54,476 nucleotides of DNA from Caryophanales bacterium (GTDB lineage Bacteria > Bacillota_I > Bacilli_A > RFN20 > CAG-449): assembly GCA_029006735.1 (NCBI GenBank), contig JAQXGN010000026.1, forward strand, positions 1 to 54,476, written 5' to 3'. The notes under the pieces are model-generated. The model was not told the origin of the DNA. It did not search any database and saw only the letters and a list, made by a program, of their open reading frames with translations. Shown here piece by piece: positions 17,025-25,873 of the stretch (position 1 is the stretch's first letter; every line of letters starts with the position of its first letter). The translations under genes were made by a program, and so were the position numbers.

Positions 17025-17222
17025 ATGAATTCTCAACATGAAGTAATTACTAAAATAATTAAAAAAAGAAAAGAAAAAGGCATTTCACAACAAAAACTAG
17101 CTAATTTAATAATGATGCCTCAGTCAACGATAGCTAGAATAGAAGCTGAAATAGTATCACCTAGGCTTGAAACAATAGTTTTAATAGCAAATGCTCTTAA
17201 TCTAACTATTGATTTAAAATAA
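17025..17222 (+). CDS. XRE-family HTH regulator, partner of the DUF1016 protein
   Basis: A 65-aa Cro/C1-type DNA-binding protein: KRKEKGISQQKLANLIMM, then PQSTIARIEAE, a complete HTH_3 domain with little else. I chose the ATG at 17025 because GGGAG lies ten bases before it; the ATG at 17016 overlaps the DUF1016 stop but has the ribosome site too close. It probably represses the nuclease promoter, as antitoxin-like partners do. This role is inference from the pairing. Confidence 0.8.
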   Translation: MNSQHEVITKIIKKRKEKGISQQKLANLIMMPQSTIARIEAEIVSPRLETIVLIANALNLTIDLK

Positions 17223-17263
17223 GGCGAATTAATAATGGATTTTATCTGGCTCTTGCAAAAAAT

Positions 17264-17305
17264 AACCTCATCCTTGAAATATAACTCTTGGATGAGGCTT
17301 TTCTT
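17264..17305 (+). terminator. Terminator after the DUF1016-HTH pair
   Basis: Stem CCTCATCC / GGATGAGG with a 16-base loop and CTTTTCTTT tail. The right arm is the start of the end-2 repeat (17285-17339). Confidence 0.7.
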
Positions 17306-17339
17306 TACCCTCGCTTACAACACTCCCCATTAGTGCACT
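17285..17339. repeat. End-2 type repeat ending in CATTAGTGCACT
   Basis: CTCTTGGATGAGGCTTTTC, then TTTACCCTCGCTTACAACAC and CCCATTAGTGCACT. The same 50 or so bases close R2 (27691-27744) and, in diverged form, R1 (13665-13710). Its reverse complement reads AGTGCACTAATG...AGCGAGGGTAAA, the same order as end-1 copies, so the two can serve as inverted ends. Confidence 0.65.
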
Positions 17340-17457
17340 TTAGTAGAATATTTTTTCATAAAACCTTACTCGCAAATAAATAAATGAGTGTGCGGCTTCA
17401 GTAAATCAAATAAATTGAAAAAATATCTAATAATATATATATAAACAGCAAATTAAT

Positions 17458-17494
17458 AGTGGACAGTTTTTTATATTTTCAAAAAGTGTACAGT
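17458..17494 (+). promoter_or_regulatory. TGGACA-type motif pair before a deleted DUF4143 copy
   Basis: AGTGGACAGTTTT (17458-17470) and AAAAAGTGTACAGT (17481-17494) repeat the arrangement at 9482-9519. The third motif and the promoter are lost in the deletion that fused this region to the gene's C-terminal part. Confidence 0.55.
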
Positions 17495-17507
17495 AAATAT
17501 ATAAGAA

Positions 17508-17802
17508 TTTAAGAGCAAATAACAATAGATATGATTTGGACCATAATCTTGAAAATATAGTATACAATGAACTTTTATATATGGGTTATGATTTGAAAGT
17601 TTTTAATAATGGGAAAGAAATAGATTTCTTAGCGTCAAAAGATAATAAAACATTCTATATTTATAATCGAGAGATAGGAGCTTTTAAATATTTAGATAAT
17701 TTAAATCAAAAAATTTTAATCACTAATGATATTATTGATTATTCTACATCAACTATAAAACATATAAAATTGGAAGATTTTTTGATGATGAAAGAACTTT
17801 AA
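17508..17802 (+). pseudogene. DUF4143 ATPase 1 sister copy, internally deleted
   Basis: Closely matches 10443-10772 of ATPase 1 at DNA level (LRANNNRYDLDHNLENIVYN onward). Bases equal to about 9521-10443 are missing, so upstream motifs run straight into codon 285 or so. A second in-frame loss removes the 11 residues QVAYSVADEKA in the nuclease-like core, and one Asn is missing. No start codon or ribosome site supports the fragment. Confidence 0.8.
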
Positions 17803-17921
17803 TTTGATGCAAATAATATTATTGAGTTGTTTTGCAAAAAAACTCAGCAATTGTTTTTGTTAAAAAAATGTGAATTGATATTTTTTGTATTTGAATTTAT
17901 TGATTTCAAAAATAAAATAAC

Positions 17922-17969
17922 AAAAAGCGTAGCACATTCATAAAAAATTTTATGTGACTACGCTTTTTT
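17922..17969. terminator. Terminator between convergent genes
   Basis: AAAAAGCGTAGCACA pairs with TGTGACTACGCTTTTT (one bulged base), giving an A/T-flanked hairpin that can work both ways, between the DUF4143 fragment and the giant lipoprotein gene. Confidence 0.75.
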
Positions 17970-18040
17970 ATACAGAAATAAAATTCCTAACAAGCTTGAT
18001 ACATAGAAATAATTCTATTTATATCTAGTTTTTTTTATTC

Positions 18041-21000
18041 TTATTGCTTAGTAAATACTACTGAACTATTTGGTAATTTATGTAAGTTACTAGTAGTTAT
18101 AACTGAAGAAGAAATAGTTAATGAATTTCCATCTTCTGCTAATAGAAGAACGATTCTATTTGAATTTTTAACTAAAGTGATTGTATTATCGCTAATAGTA
18201 TATGTATATGTACCTGTAAAGTTTGGTGAATAATAATCAGAAGAACAACCATAATCATAGTCATCATGATCTGCGGCAGTAGAAGTAACGTTACAATTTC
18301 CATTATTACTAAATATAAATTTAGTAGTTGCATACCAAGAAGTTGAGTTATTACATGTGAACTTATATACTGCGACAAATGTTCCTACAAATACTTGGTT
18401 TTCGCTTGCAGTCATACTTTCTTTATTTATGTAGTAATTTTTCACTACTCCATCGATAGTAACAACAATAACATCACCATTTATTTCATATGTTCCAGAA
18501 TTAGATTCAATATTACATACTCCCCATCCAGTTAATACTAATGATTTTCCATCAGGTAATCCATATGTTCCTTGAACACCGTCTAAAACTTGAGTCAAAT
18601 TATTACCTGAAACTTCAAATGTTCTTGCTTTATCAGTAGTGAGAGTAATATTACCCTCTGCATTAACTTTATATGTTCCTATAACTACTACTTCATCACT
18701 ATAAATAACTCTAGCAGTTGCAAAACCATTTAATTCAACTGTAACATTAATTCCATCAATTGAAGAATTATATGAACCTTCTTTTCCATCATTTTCAACA
18801 AATCCATTAGAAGATCCTCCAAGAGTAATAATATTATTACCTTCTGAATCATGAATAACTAATTCACTTGTTAATACATTATTTTGACATAATTGACTAT
18901 AAGATAAAGGATTTCCATTAAAATCTGAGAATGTAACATCAATATAGACCTTTCCTCCTGTTTGATGAGAATAACTATATCCTTCAAAGAAGAAATAATA
19001 TTGTTTTTGATTGTAAGTGAGTTCTACAATCTTATACATATCTTCACCCCAGTAAATAAAATCATAAGACAATGAACCTACTGAAGCACCTTTAACATAT
19101 AAATAGAAATCATCTTCACAAACACATTTTGCACTAGAAGAAGTAACACCAAATACTTGTCCATCTTTAGATTCATAGAATCCAAATAGATAATTATTTG
19201 AGCTATATTTTAATATTCTTGTTTTTGAATCATAGTTTTCTAAACTATAAGTAGAGGAAGCATGACTATATCCAGATAAATACTCTCCTGTTGGGAGGAA
19301 TTCATAATAACAATAACTTTCTCCTTTTCCACTTTCTTGTTTAACACCAAAAGAAGTACTACTACGTCCATATATGTTTGTACCAACGAAAGCTTCTCCA
19401 ACAAATAAAGGAGCTTCTTCCCATTTTGCAAATACTTCAAAATCTTCTGAAGATGATGTTGGAGCTTCCACTTCTAATGCTTCATCGACAAACCATCCCT
19501 TAAAGATATAATCTTTTCTAGTTGGTGTTGGTAAAGAAATTGTTTCATTTTCTTTGAAGATTAATACAATTGGCTCTTCTCCATCATTGTAATTTAATTT
19601 AACAGAGATAGCTTTTGTCCATTTAGCGTATACTACCATATCTTCAGTTACTTTAGTTGATTTATATGGAGAAGTATATTCACTATCAAAATACCATCCA
19701 TCAAATAAATATTTTCCGTCTTTTGATAATTCTAATTTTGGTAAATCCGAAATATGAATCCAGGAATACTTTGCAAATTCTAATTCATCTATTTGATCTA
19801 CTTTATCTCCTAAAACAAATGATACTGTCTTTTTGACATCATTTAATGTATATGTTTTATCTACTTCATTAAGTGTTATTTCATAATAATAAGATGAAGA
19901 ATCATAAGCATAGAAAGAATATGTTTCTCCTTCTGTAGGAAGATAATACTTAATCTTTGAAGTATTATTATTCATTTGGAAATAACCTTGTCCATTGATA
20001 TATAATATATCTTCATTACATGTAAACTCTCCATATAATGAACTATCCTCATTATAATTCCATCCTTCACTAGAATGACCAAATGTTGCGACTCTATCTT
20101 CATTTACTACTACTTCAAATCCGAAAATAGTGCTTGCTTCATCAGAAATTAAATCTGTTACTTTCAATTCTTTTCCGCGAATTGATACTAAAGTAATATC
20201 CTTATAAACTTGATTATTTACTGTATCAATAAAGAGTGATTTTTCTTCCGAGAAACTACAAATACGATATGCACCACTATTTGTAAATAAGTTTTTAACT
20301 GTTGAAGAAGAGAAATCATTATCTCCTTTAGTAAATACATAGAAACTACTTGATGATTCCATACTTGCTTTATAAACCATATAGCAATCATAATCTGCAT
20401 CATACTTAAAGACATAATCTTCAATAGTTCCTTCTAATTTATTTTCATCATACTTAATACGTTTATTAACAATGCTTGAAGGGCCTCTAGTAATAACTCC
20501 TTTATAATTAATATCCATATCAACATTATATAAAACATAATCTTCGCCTGAAGAATCAGTTGATAAACTCATTCCTTTATAAGAGCCTTTTAATGGAGAT
20601 TCATTAGATAAATCAAACCATTTTGCATATATAGTTTGATCGTTATTAATCGCTTGATCAATATATTCAACTTCATAATTACTATCTAAATACCAACCTT
20701 CAAATTCAAATCCTGTTCTTGATAAAGAAGGGTTATTAGTTAATTTTTCTCCTTTAAATACAACACTTGGCATTACTTCAATATCACAACCAGTATCAAA
20801 ATATACAATTTCAAATTCGGCATTTGTAGGTACTTGAGCATTTTTTGATGTCATTGTCATATTAGTAATATGAATTCCATCAAATCCTTTATCACCAGAA
20901 CCATCTTTTCTATATGAAATATAGGCAAAATCCCCTTTATTTAATTTAATAGAAACATGACCAAAATGCGATTCTTCCGAAGTAAATGAGAAAGAAGATT

Positions 21001-22000
21001 CAATCGCATCGGTAGATTCATAATTCTCCGCATTTTTATGAACGGAAAAATAATCATAACCCTTTTCTCCTTGAGATTCATAATCAAAAGAGAATGTTCC
21101 TTCTTCTTTAGCGACTAATTTAATATAAGCAATAGTTCCACCTTTTCCTGAGTTACTATTTTTAATACCAACTACTCCACTTCCATTTTCATAATTAGAA
21201 AATCCTAAATCACCATCACCTTTAGTAATATTAAAATATTGTTCTAATTCATCCATACTCTTAATTGATACTGGATATCCTGCAGGTGCTTTTGCTTCCT
21301 TTTCTTCTACTTCATCACAACCTTCAGTATCACAATTTCTAACTAAAGTTGCTTTTTCTCCTAAAGAAACACTACCTACTCGATAAGAAGAAGAGAAATG
21401 ATGTCCTTCTGCTTTTTCTCCTTCTAAAATAACCTCTCCATAGATAGAACTATATGTAATATAGCCATCTTCTGTATGTGTTGGTTTAGTTTCTACACTT
21501 GTCCAAGTAGCAGTATCGGATAAACTAGGAACTTCAACTTGTTCATAACCACCATCATTTTCTGTACAAAGTTTAATTGCACTTCCTTTTTCAGTTAACG
21601 TAGGCTTACTAATAAAAGTATATGTATCCCCGAATGTATGAGAAATCTTTTCTACTTCAAGAATAATTTCTCCATAAATAGAAGTATATTTATCTTGCCC
21701 ATTAGCGATATGAGTAGGTTCTTTAACAGTTGTCTTAGTCCATACACTATTATTTGATAACTCTGCAACTTCTACTACCTCAACTTCATTATCAAAAGAA
21801 CATACATGAGTTGCACTTCCTTTTTCAGTTAAAGTTGGATAATTAACAAAAGTATATACATCACCAAAAACATGTTGATGTTCACTATTACTAGAATCAC
21901 TTGGATTATTTGAATTTGTGTCACCTATATTATTCGAACATCCAACAAAAAACGCCATAGCTGAAGCAATAAGAACATACATTAATTTTCTTTTTTGCAT
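18041..22000 (-). CDS. Giant surface lipoprotein with InlB-type repeats
   Basis: A 1319-aa secreted protein. The ATG at 22000 has AAAGGAGG; the longer frame lacks a site. Lipoprotein signal MQKRKLMYVLIASAMAFFVGCSNN. Residues about 45-200 hold three related units starting HxFGDxYTF...PTLTEKGSA. Three Listeria-Bacteroides (InlB B) repeats end in YAKW or FAKW near residues 458, 792 and 858 (GFEFEGWYLD, YLFDGWYFD, YIFKGWFVD). Between and after them are Ser/Tyr/Gly-rich beta segments. Probable adhesin or host/matrix-binding lipoprotein. Single gene; a terminator of the upstream zinc-ribbon gene lies before it and 17922-17969 lies after it. Confidence 0.85.
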   Translation of the reverse strand: MQKRKLMYVLIASAMAFFVGCSNNIGDTNSNNPSDSSNSEHQHVFGDVYTFVNYPTLTEKGSATHVCSFDNEVEVVEVAELSNNSVWTKTTVKEPTHIANGQDKYTSIYGEIILEVEKISHTFGDTYTFISKPTLTEKGSAIKLCTENDGGYEQVEVPSLSDTATWTSVETKPTHTEDGYITYSSIYGEVILEGEKAEGHHFSSSYRVGSVSLGEKATLVRNCDTEGCDEVEEKEAKAPAGYPVSIKSMDELEQYFNITKGDGDLGFSNYENGSGVVGIKNSNSGKGGTIAYIKLVAKEEGTFSFDYESQGEKGYDYFSVHKNAENYESTDAIESSFSFTSEESHFGHVSIKLNKGDFAYISYRKDGSGDKGFDGIHITNMTMTSKNAQVPTNAEFEIVYFDTGCDIEVMPSVVFKGEKLTNNPSLSRTGFEFEGWYLDSNYEVEYIDQAINNDQTIYAKWFDLSNESPLKGSYKGMSLSTDSSGEDYVLYNVDMDINYKGVITRGPSSIVNKRIKYDENKLEGTIEDYVFKYDADYDCYMVYKASMESSSSFYVFTKGDNDFSSSTVKNLFTNSGAYRICSFSEEKSLFIDTVNNQVYKDITLVSIRGKELKVTDLISDEASTIFGFEVVVNEDRVATFGHSSEGWNYNEDSSLYGEFTCNEDILYINGQGYFQMNNNTSKIKYYLPTEGETYSFYAYDSSSYYYEITLNEVDKTYTLNDVKKTVSFVLGDKVDQIDELEFAKYSWIHISDLPKLELSKDGKYLFDGWYFDSEYTSPYKSTKVTEDMVVYAKWTKAISVKLNYNDGEEPIVLIFKENETISLPTPTRKDYIFKGWFVDEALEVEAPTSSSEDFEVFAKWEEAPLFVGEAFVGTNIYGRSSTSFGVKQESGKGESYCYYEFLPTGEYLSGYSHASSTYSLENYDSKTRILKYSSNNYLFGFYESKDGQVFGVTSSSAKCVCEDDFYLYVKGASVGSLSYDFIYWGEDMYKIVELTYNQKQYYFFFEGYSYSHQTGGKVYIDVTFSDFNGNPLSYSQLCQNNVLTSELVIHDSEGNNIITLGGSSNGFVENDGKEGSYNSSIDGINVTVELNGFATARVIYSDEVVVIGTYKVNAEGNITLTTDKARTFEVSGNNLTQVLDGVQGTYGLPDGKSLVLTGWGVCNIESNSGTYEINGDVIVVTIDGVVKNYYINKESMTASENQVFVGTFVAVYKFTCNNSTSWYATTKFIFSNNGNCNVTSTAADHDDYDYGCSSDYYSPNFTGTYTYTISDNTITLVKNSNRIVLLLAEDGNSLTISSSVITTSNLHKLPNSSVVFTKQ

Positions 22001-22086
22001 ATTTCTTCCTCCTTTATAAAAGTCATTGTATTGTTTTATTATAAATAAAATAGAATTTATAATAAACAAAAAAAGTAAGAATAATC

Positions 22087-22116
22087 AAAAAACAAGATGA
22101 ATGTGTTTTCATCTCG
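22087..22116 (-). terminator. Terminator of the zinc-ribbon/SPFH operon
   Basis: On the minus strand CGAGATGAA pairs with TTCATCTTG, followed by TTTTTTG, just after the stop of the 126-aa gene. Confidence 0.7.
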
Positions 22117-22142
22117 TCATTTCTTTTTATTAATATTTTTAT

Positions 22143-22523
22143 TTATTCAGATAAATCTGCTCCACAAACTTGGCATTTATCAACATCTGGAGTATTTGTA
22201 CATCCACATTTTGGACATACTTTTCCATTTACAGAACCTTTTGATAAATTATCTTCTGCGATTGATCCTTTAGTTGCTTTTACACTTGATCCAATCCATA
22301 CATAATAAATACCAAAGACTACACTAGCTCCTCCGATAAACGCTAAAACAAATCCTAATACAACTAAGACAATTCTAATATATTCTTTTGTACTAATTGT
22401 TTTAATAATTTGCATAATGCCAAGAGTAAGTCCACCACCAAAAGCAGCAAGACCTAATACTATTGCTGCGATAGAAAGACCGATAAGAAGATGTTTTTGT
22501 TTTTCAATTCGATTACTTTTCAT
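22143..22523 (-). CDS. Small membrane protein with C-terminal zinc ribbon
   Basis: A 126-aa protein: two TM helices (about 12-36 and 48-75) with Gly-rich faces, then a cytoplasmic tail ending in a zinc ribbon CPKCG...CQVCG. The ATG has GAAAGGA upstream. It follows the two larger zinc-ribbon genes with a 26-base gap and closes their operon. A membrane partner of the SPFH protein is plausible from the shared zinc-ribbon type; the exact role is unknown. Confidence 0.75.
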   Translation of the reverse strand: MKSNRIEKQKHLLIGLSIAAIVLGLAAFGGGLTLGIMQIIKTISTKEYIRIVLVVLGFVLAFIGGASVVFGIYYVWIGSSVKATKGSIAEDNLSKGSVNGKVCPKCGCTNTPDVDKCQVCGADLSE

Positions 22524-22549
22524 AAAATTTTTCCTTTCATTAATCTAAA

Positions 22550-23635
22550 TTATTCTGACAATAACATTAATAGTAATACTATTGCAGCAATACCAATAAT
22601 TGTCAAAATTATTACTAACGCTTTCTTCAATTTTGAAGTTGGGTATCCTGTACCAATCTTTCCTGTTTGCCCATTCATATAAGTTAAATAATGCTTATTC
22701 TTATATTCATATTCGAAGCAATATACAGGCATTAATCTATAAGAGTATAATTCATTAGAATATATGTGTTTCATATTTAACGATACAACATTTGTATAAT
22801 CATATCGAGATAATATCGCACTTCTAATAGAGGCTTCCATTTCTTTTCTTGCTGTTGCGTAACAACTTTCTAAAGAATCTTGATAATGTTCAACTCCATA
22901 TCCCCTTAAGAAATTAGTATCATATCCACATGATTTTGAAAAATCATATGGTAATAATGCATTCATTTCCTTTGGAACAACTTTTGAACTAGTTTCAACT
23001 AAATAATCTGGGTTATCTCTTTCAAGTTCACCCTTAATATTAAATCGATTAACTTTCGTATGACTCTTTCCTTTTGCATCAGTGTAATGAGTAACTTTTT
23101 CTAATACACCATTATACATAGTATATGTATGTGTATCAAAAGTAAATGTAGGTAAGAAAATACCATGGATCTTACTTTTTGGAAATGATTTTTTTAATAC
23201 CCTTGGTGCAAAGAATTTCTTTTTAATTCCTTTTACAAATCTTTTAGAAGCTTCCTCTTCATTAAATAAAAATGGAATAACAATATCTGGTTTTAAACCT
23301 GCTAACTGATCAGTATTAACAACATAATCACTTCCACAATAAGGACAATTCTTTGTAGTTTCTAATCCGTTTAAAATTATTTCAGCACCGCATGATCCAC
23401 ATTTTACGACTTTCATTTCTTTTGCCCACTTATTATGACTTTCGTTATCTTCGTTTACTCCTTGGATACTATTTTTAAATTCACCATATCTTTTATTAAA
23501 TGGAGTAATTGTAGAACAAAATGGACATTTTAATTCTTGGGATGGTGGATCAAATAATAATCCTCCTCCACAAGAAGAACACTTTGCTTCAGTGCCTAAT
23601 AATTCTCTTTTATTTATATCAATTTCTTCAGACAT
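22550..23635 (-). CDS. TFIIB-type zinc-ribbon membrane protein (YdjG-like)
   Basis: A 361-aa protein with two N-terminal zinc ribbons (CSSCGG...CPFC and CGSCGA...CPYC), a long middle domain, and one C-terminal TM helix (ALVIILTIIGIAAIVLLLML). It resembles B. subtilis YdjG, which with YdjH anchors the SPFH protein YdjI at the membrane in the PspA/YdjF stress response. Here the SPFH gene is directly upstream and overlaps by one base (TAATG), supporting that pairing. No pspA gene is in the window. Family call from architecture and neighbour, not alignment. Confidence 0.75.
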   Translation of the reverse strand: MSEEIDINKRELLGTEAKCSSCGGGLLFDPPSQELKCPFCSTITPFNKRYGEFKNSIQGVNEDNESHNKWAKEMKVVKCGSCGAEIILNGLETTKNCPYCGSDYVVNTDQLAGLKPDIVIPFLFNEEEASKRFVKGIKKKFFAPRVLKKSFPKSKIHGIFLPTFTFDTHTYTMYNGVLEKVTHYTDAKGKSHTKVNRFNIKGELERDNPDYLVETSSKVVPKEMNALLPYDFSKSCGYDTNFLRGYGVEHYQDSLESCYATARKEMEASIRSAILSRYDYTNVVSLNMKHIYSNELYSYRLMPVYCFEYEYKNKHYLTYMNGQTGKIGTGYPTSKLKKALVIILTIIGIAAIVLLLMLLSE

Positions 23636-24702
23636 TATAATTTATGTCCACATTCTGGGCAAAATTTAGATTCTGGGCCAACTTTAGCACCACATTCTGG
23701 ACAGAATTTAGCTACTGGTTGTTTTGCACCACATTCTGGACAGAACTTCATACTTGATTTAATAGTTGCTTTACATTCTGGGCATGTTTTTGTACCTTCA
23801 GTAGCTGCTGGTTCAACTTTCTTTGGAGTATCTTGAGCAGAAGCTAATGCTTGTGAAAACATACCTCCAACTCCAACACCTGCGCCTAAACCAACGCCCA
23901 TGCCAACCATATTATTTCCATTTGGGTTATTAGCAGCATCTCTCATAGCATTTGCAGCTTGGTATTGAACATAAGTTCCCATCTTATCGGACATAACACC
24001 AAGTTTTGTTCTTTCATCAAGAGCTTTTTCAACTTCTTCTGGAAGAGTAATTGCATTGATGACAAATGAAGTTAATTCTAAGCCAAATTTACCTAATTCT
24101 TCTTCACTTGAAGAGACAACTACTTGGCCAAATTCTCGATAATTTGCAGCTAAATCTAATGCAGAGATTTTGCTTTCTGCAACTGCATCAATGAAGCTTT
24201 GAACAACCATTGGACGAAGTTGAAGAGCTACATCATTAGTTGTATAGACAGCATTTGTACCAAACATTTGTTCCATAAATATTTTTGCATTACTAACTTT
24301 GAATGAATAAATACCATTTGCACGAATTCTTACATTACCAAAATCAGCATCTCTCATCATAATTGGATTTGTTGTTCCCCAATTTAAACCAGTCATTTGT
24401 TTTGTATTGACATAATAAACTTCCGCTTTAATTGGACTATCAAAACCTGTAGGTAAAGCTAAAATCTTTGTGATGAGTGGAATATTCTCAGTTGATAATT
24501 TATATGTACCAGGAGCGAATACATCACAAATTTGTCCTTTATGTACAAATAATGCAATTTGAGATGGACGAACTACTAATGTAGAACTATTCATAATTTC
24601 ATCTCTGTCAGTTAATGGATAACGATAGACAACAACATTTGATGAATTGTCTTGCCATTCTATAACCTTTAATAATTGTTTTTTGTTAAAAAATAAACCC
24701 AT
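23635..24702 (-). CDS. SPFH-domain protein with C-terminal zinc ribbons (YdjI-like)
   Basis: A 355-aa scaffold protein. The ATG at 24702 (MGLFFNKKQLLKVIEW) has AAAGGAG; six upstream codons begin at TTG and are unlikely. An SPFH (stomatin/prohibitin-like) domain covers about 15-240, followed by a Gly/Asn linker (MVGMGVGLGAGVGVGGMF) and four CPEC zinc knuckles at the end. Close in architecture to B. subtilis YdjI ('virion core protein' type), recruited to stressed membranes. First gene of a three-gene operon with YdjG-like and small membrane zinc-ribbon proteins. Confidence 0.82.
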   Translation of the reverse strand: MGLFFNKKQLLKVIEWQDNSSNVVVYRYPLTDRDEIMNSSTLVVRPSQIALFVHKGQICDVFAPGTYKLSTENIPLITKILALPTGFDSPIKAEVYYVNTKQMTGLNWGTTNPIMMRDADFGNVRIRANGIYSFKVSNAKIFMEQMFGTNAVYTTNDVALQLRPMVVQSFIDAVAESKISALDLAANYREFGQVVVSSSEEELGKFGLELTSFVINAITLPEEVEKALDERTKLGVMSDKMGTYVQYQAANAMRDAANNPNGNNMVGMGVGLGAGVGVGGMFSQALASAQDTPKKVEPAATEGTKTCPECKATIKSSMKFCPECGAKQPVAKFCPECGAKVGPESKFCPECGHKL

Positions 24703-24894
24703 ATTAATTTCTCCTTTCAATCAATAGAATTCTTTTTAAAATAATTTTTAATTATTTTTCGATTAAAATATATCAAATTATTACATTTTTTTCAATATAT
24801 ATTGTAATAGTTTATAATAGTCAAAACTGCTAACTATATTGAACAAGAAAAATATAGATGATAAACTACTATTTAGAAATAAGGAAATTAGATT

Positions 24895-25608
24895 ATGACA
24901 CAGTTTTCTCGCACACAAATGATTATTGGAAAAAATGCTCTTGCTACATTAAAAAATAAACATGTAGCAATATTTGGTATTGGAGGAGTAGGTGGATATG
25001 TCTGCGAATCTTTAGCAAGATTAGGTATCTCTTATTTTACATTAATCGATAATGATGTTATTTCCTTATCTAATATAAACCGTCAAATAATCGCGTCGCA
25101 TTCTACCTTAAATCAATACAAAGTCGATGTAATGAAAAAACGCATTTTAGATATAAATCCAAATGCGATAGTAAATGTAAGTAAAACATTCGTATTAGAA
25201 GATACAATTAACGAATTTGATTTTACAAAATTTGATTATGTAGTTGATGCAATTGATACAGTAACTGCAAAATTATTATTAATCAGTCAATGCACTTTAT
25301 TAAATGTTCCTATCATATCATCAATGGGAACAGGAAATAAAATTCATCCAGAAATGTTAGAGATTACTGATATAAGTAAAACCGAAATGTGCCCTTTAGC
25401 TAAAGTAATGCGTCACGAATTAAAAAAGCGGAACATCAAACATCTAAAAGTCTGTTATTCTAAGGAAAAGCCCCTTGAAATCATAGAAAAAGAATATATA
25501 AATAATAAGATAGTACCAGGAAGTACACCATTTGTTCCTTCAGTCGCAGGATTATTAATTGGTTGTGAAGTTTGTAAAGATTTAATTAATAATTCTGATG
25601 TAAAATAA
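24895..25608 (+). CDS. tcdA: tRNA threonylcarbamoyladenosine dehydratase
   Basis: An E1-like ATPase that cyclises t6A37 of tRNA to ct6A. Residues 23-36 hold the nucleotide loop AIFGIGGVGGYVCE; then DNDVISLSNINRQI, the ThiF/MoeB adenylation signature, and the Cys of KTEMCPLAKVMRHELKK typical of TcdA. The 237-aa length fits. The ATG has AAGGAAAT upstream. Single gene, divergent from the SPFH operon and followed by an end-like repeat and terminator that begin the DUF4143 ATPase 3 cassette. Confidence 0.92.
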   Translation: MTQFSRTQMIIGKNALATLKNKHVAIFGIGGVGGYVCESLARLGISYFTLIDNDVISLSNINRQIIASHSTLNQYKVDVMKKRILDINPNAIVNVSKTFVLEDTINEFDFTKFDYVVDAIDTVTAKLLLISQCTLLNVPIISSMGTGNKIHPEMLEITDISKTEMCPLAKVMRHELKKRNIKHLKVCYSKEKPLEIIEKEYINNKIVPGSTPFVPSVAGLLIGCEVCKDLINNSDVK

Positions 25609-25617
25609 AAAGAGACT

Positions 25618-25645
25618 TAGTGCACTAACGATAGCGAGGCTGAAA
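25618..25645. repeat. End-1 type repeat (left edge of ATPase 3 cassette)
   Basis: TTAGTGCACTAACG followed by ATAGCGAGGCTGAAATC. It matches, in inverted orientation, the end-2 sequence at 27709-27746 apart from an 11-base gap. It starts ten bases after the tcdA stop. Confidence 0.55.
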
Positions 25646-25700
25646 TCAACTAAAAATGGCATGGCATACCGATGAAATAGTTTACAAAATAAGTATTTTA

Positions 25701-25734
25701 AGCCAATATTCTATGAATATTGGTTTATTTTTTC
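25701..25734 (+). terminator. Strong terminator
   Basis: Stem CCAATATTC / GAATATTGG (9 bp, loop TAT) with TTTATTTTTT. It isolates the downstream ATPase promoter from tcdA. Confidence 0.85.
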
Positions 25735-25757
25735 GCCCGAATGAAATAAATCAAACT

Positions 25758-25858
25758 AATTGACAAAAATGTAGAATTCTACAAAAAAATCAAAAGAAAG
25801 GATTGACATTAATGTTTAATCATTATAAAATACAATTGACAAAAATGTAGAATTCTAC
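25758..25858 (+). promoter_or_regulatory. Promoter of ATPase 3 with a duplicated 25-bp palindromic box
   Basis: An identical 25-bp box occurs at 25758-25782 and 25834-25858: AATTGACAAAAAT then the perfect palindrome GTAGAATTCTAC. Between them is a promoter, TTGACA (25803-25808) with a TAAAAT -10 (25826-25831) at 17 bases. One box lies upstream of the -35 and one between the start site and the ribosome site, a layout suited to DNA-looping repression. Confidence 0.7.
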
Positions 25859-25873
25859 GAAAAAGGTGATTGT

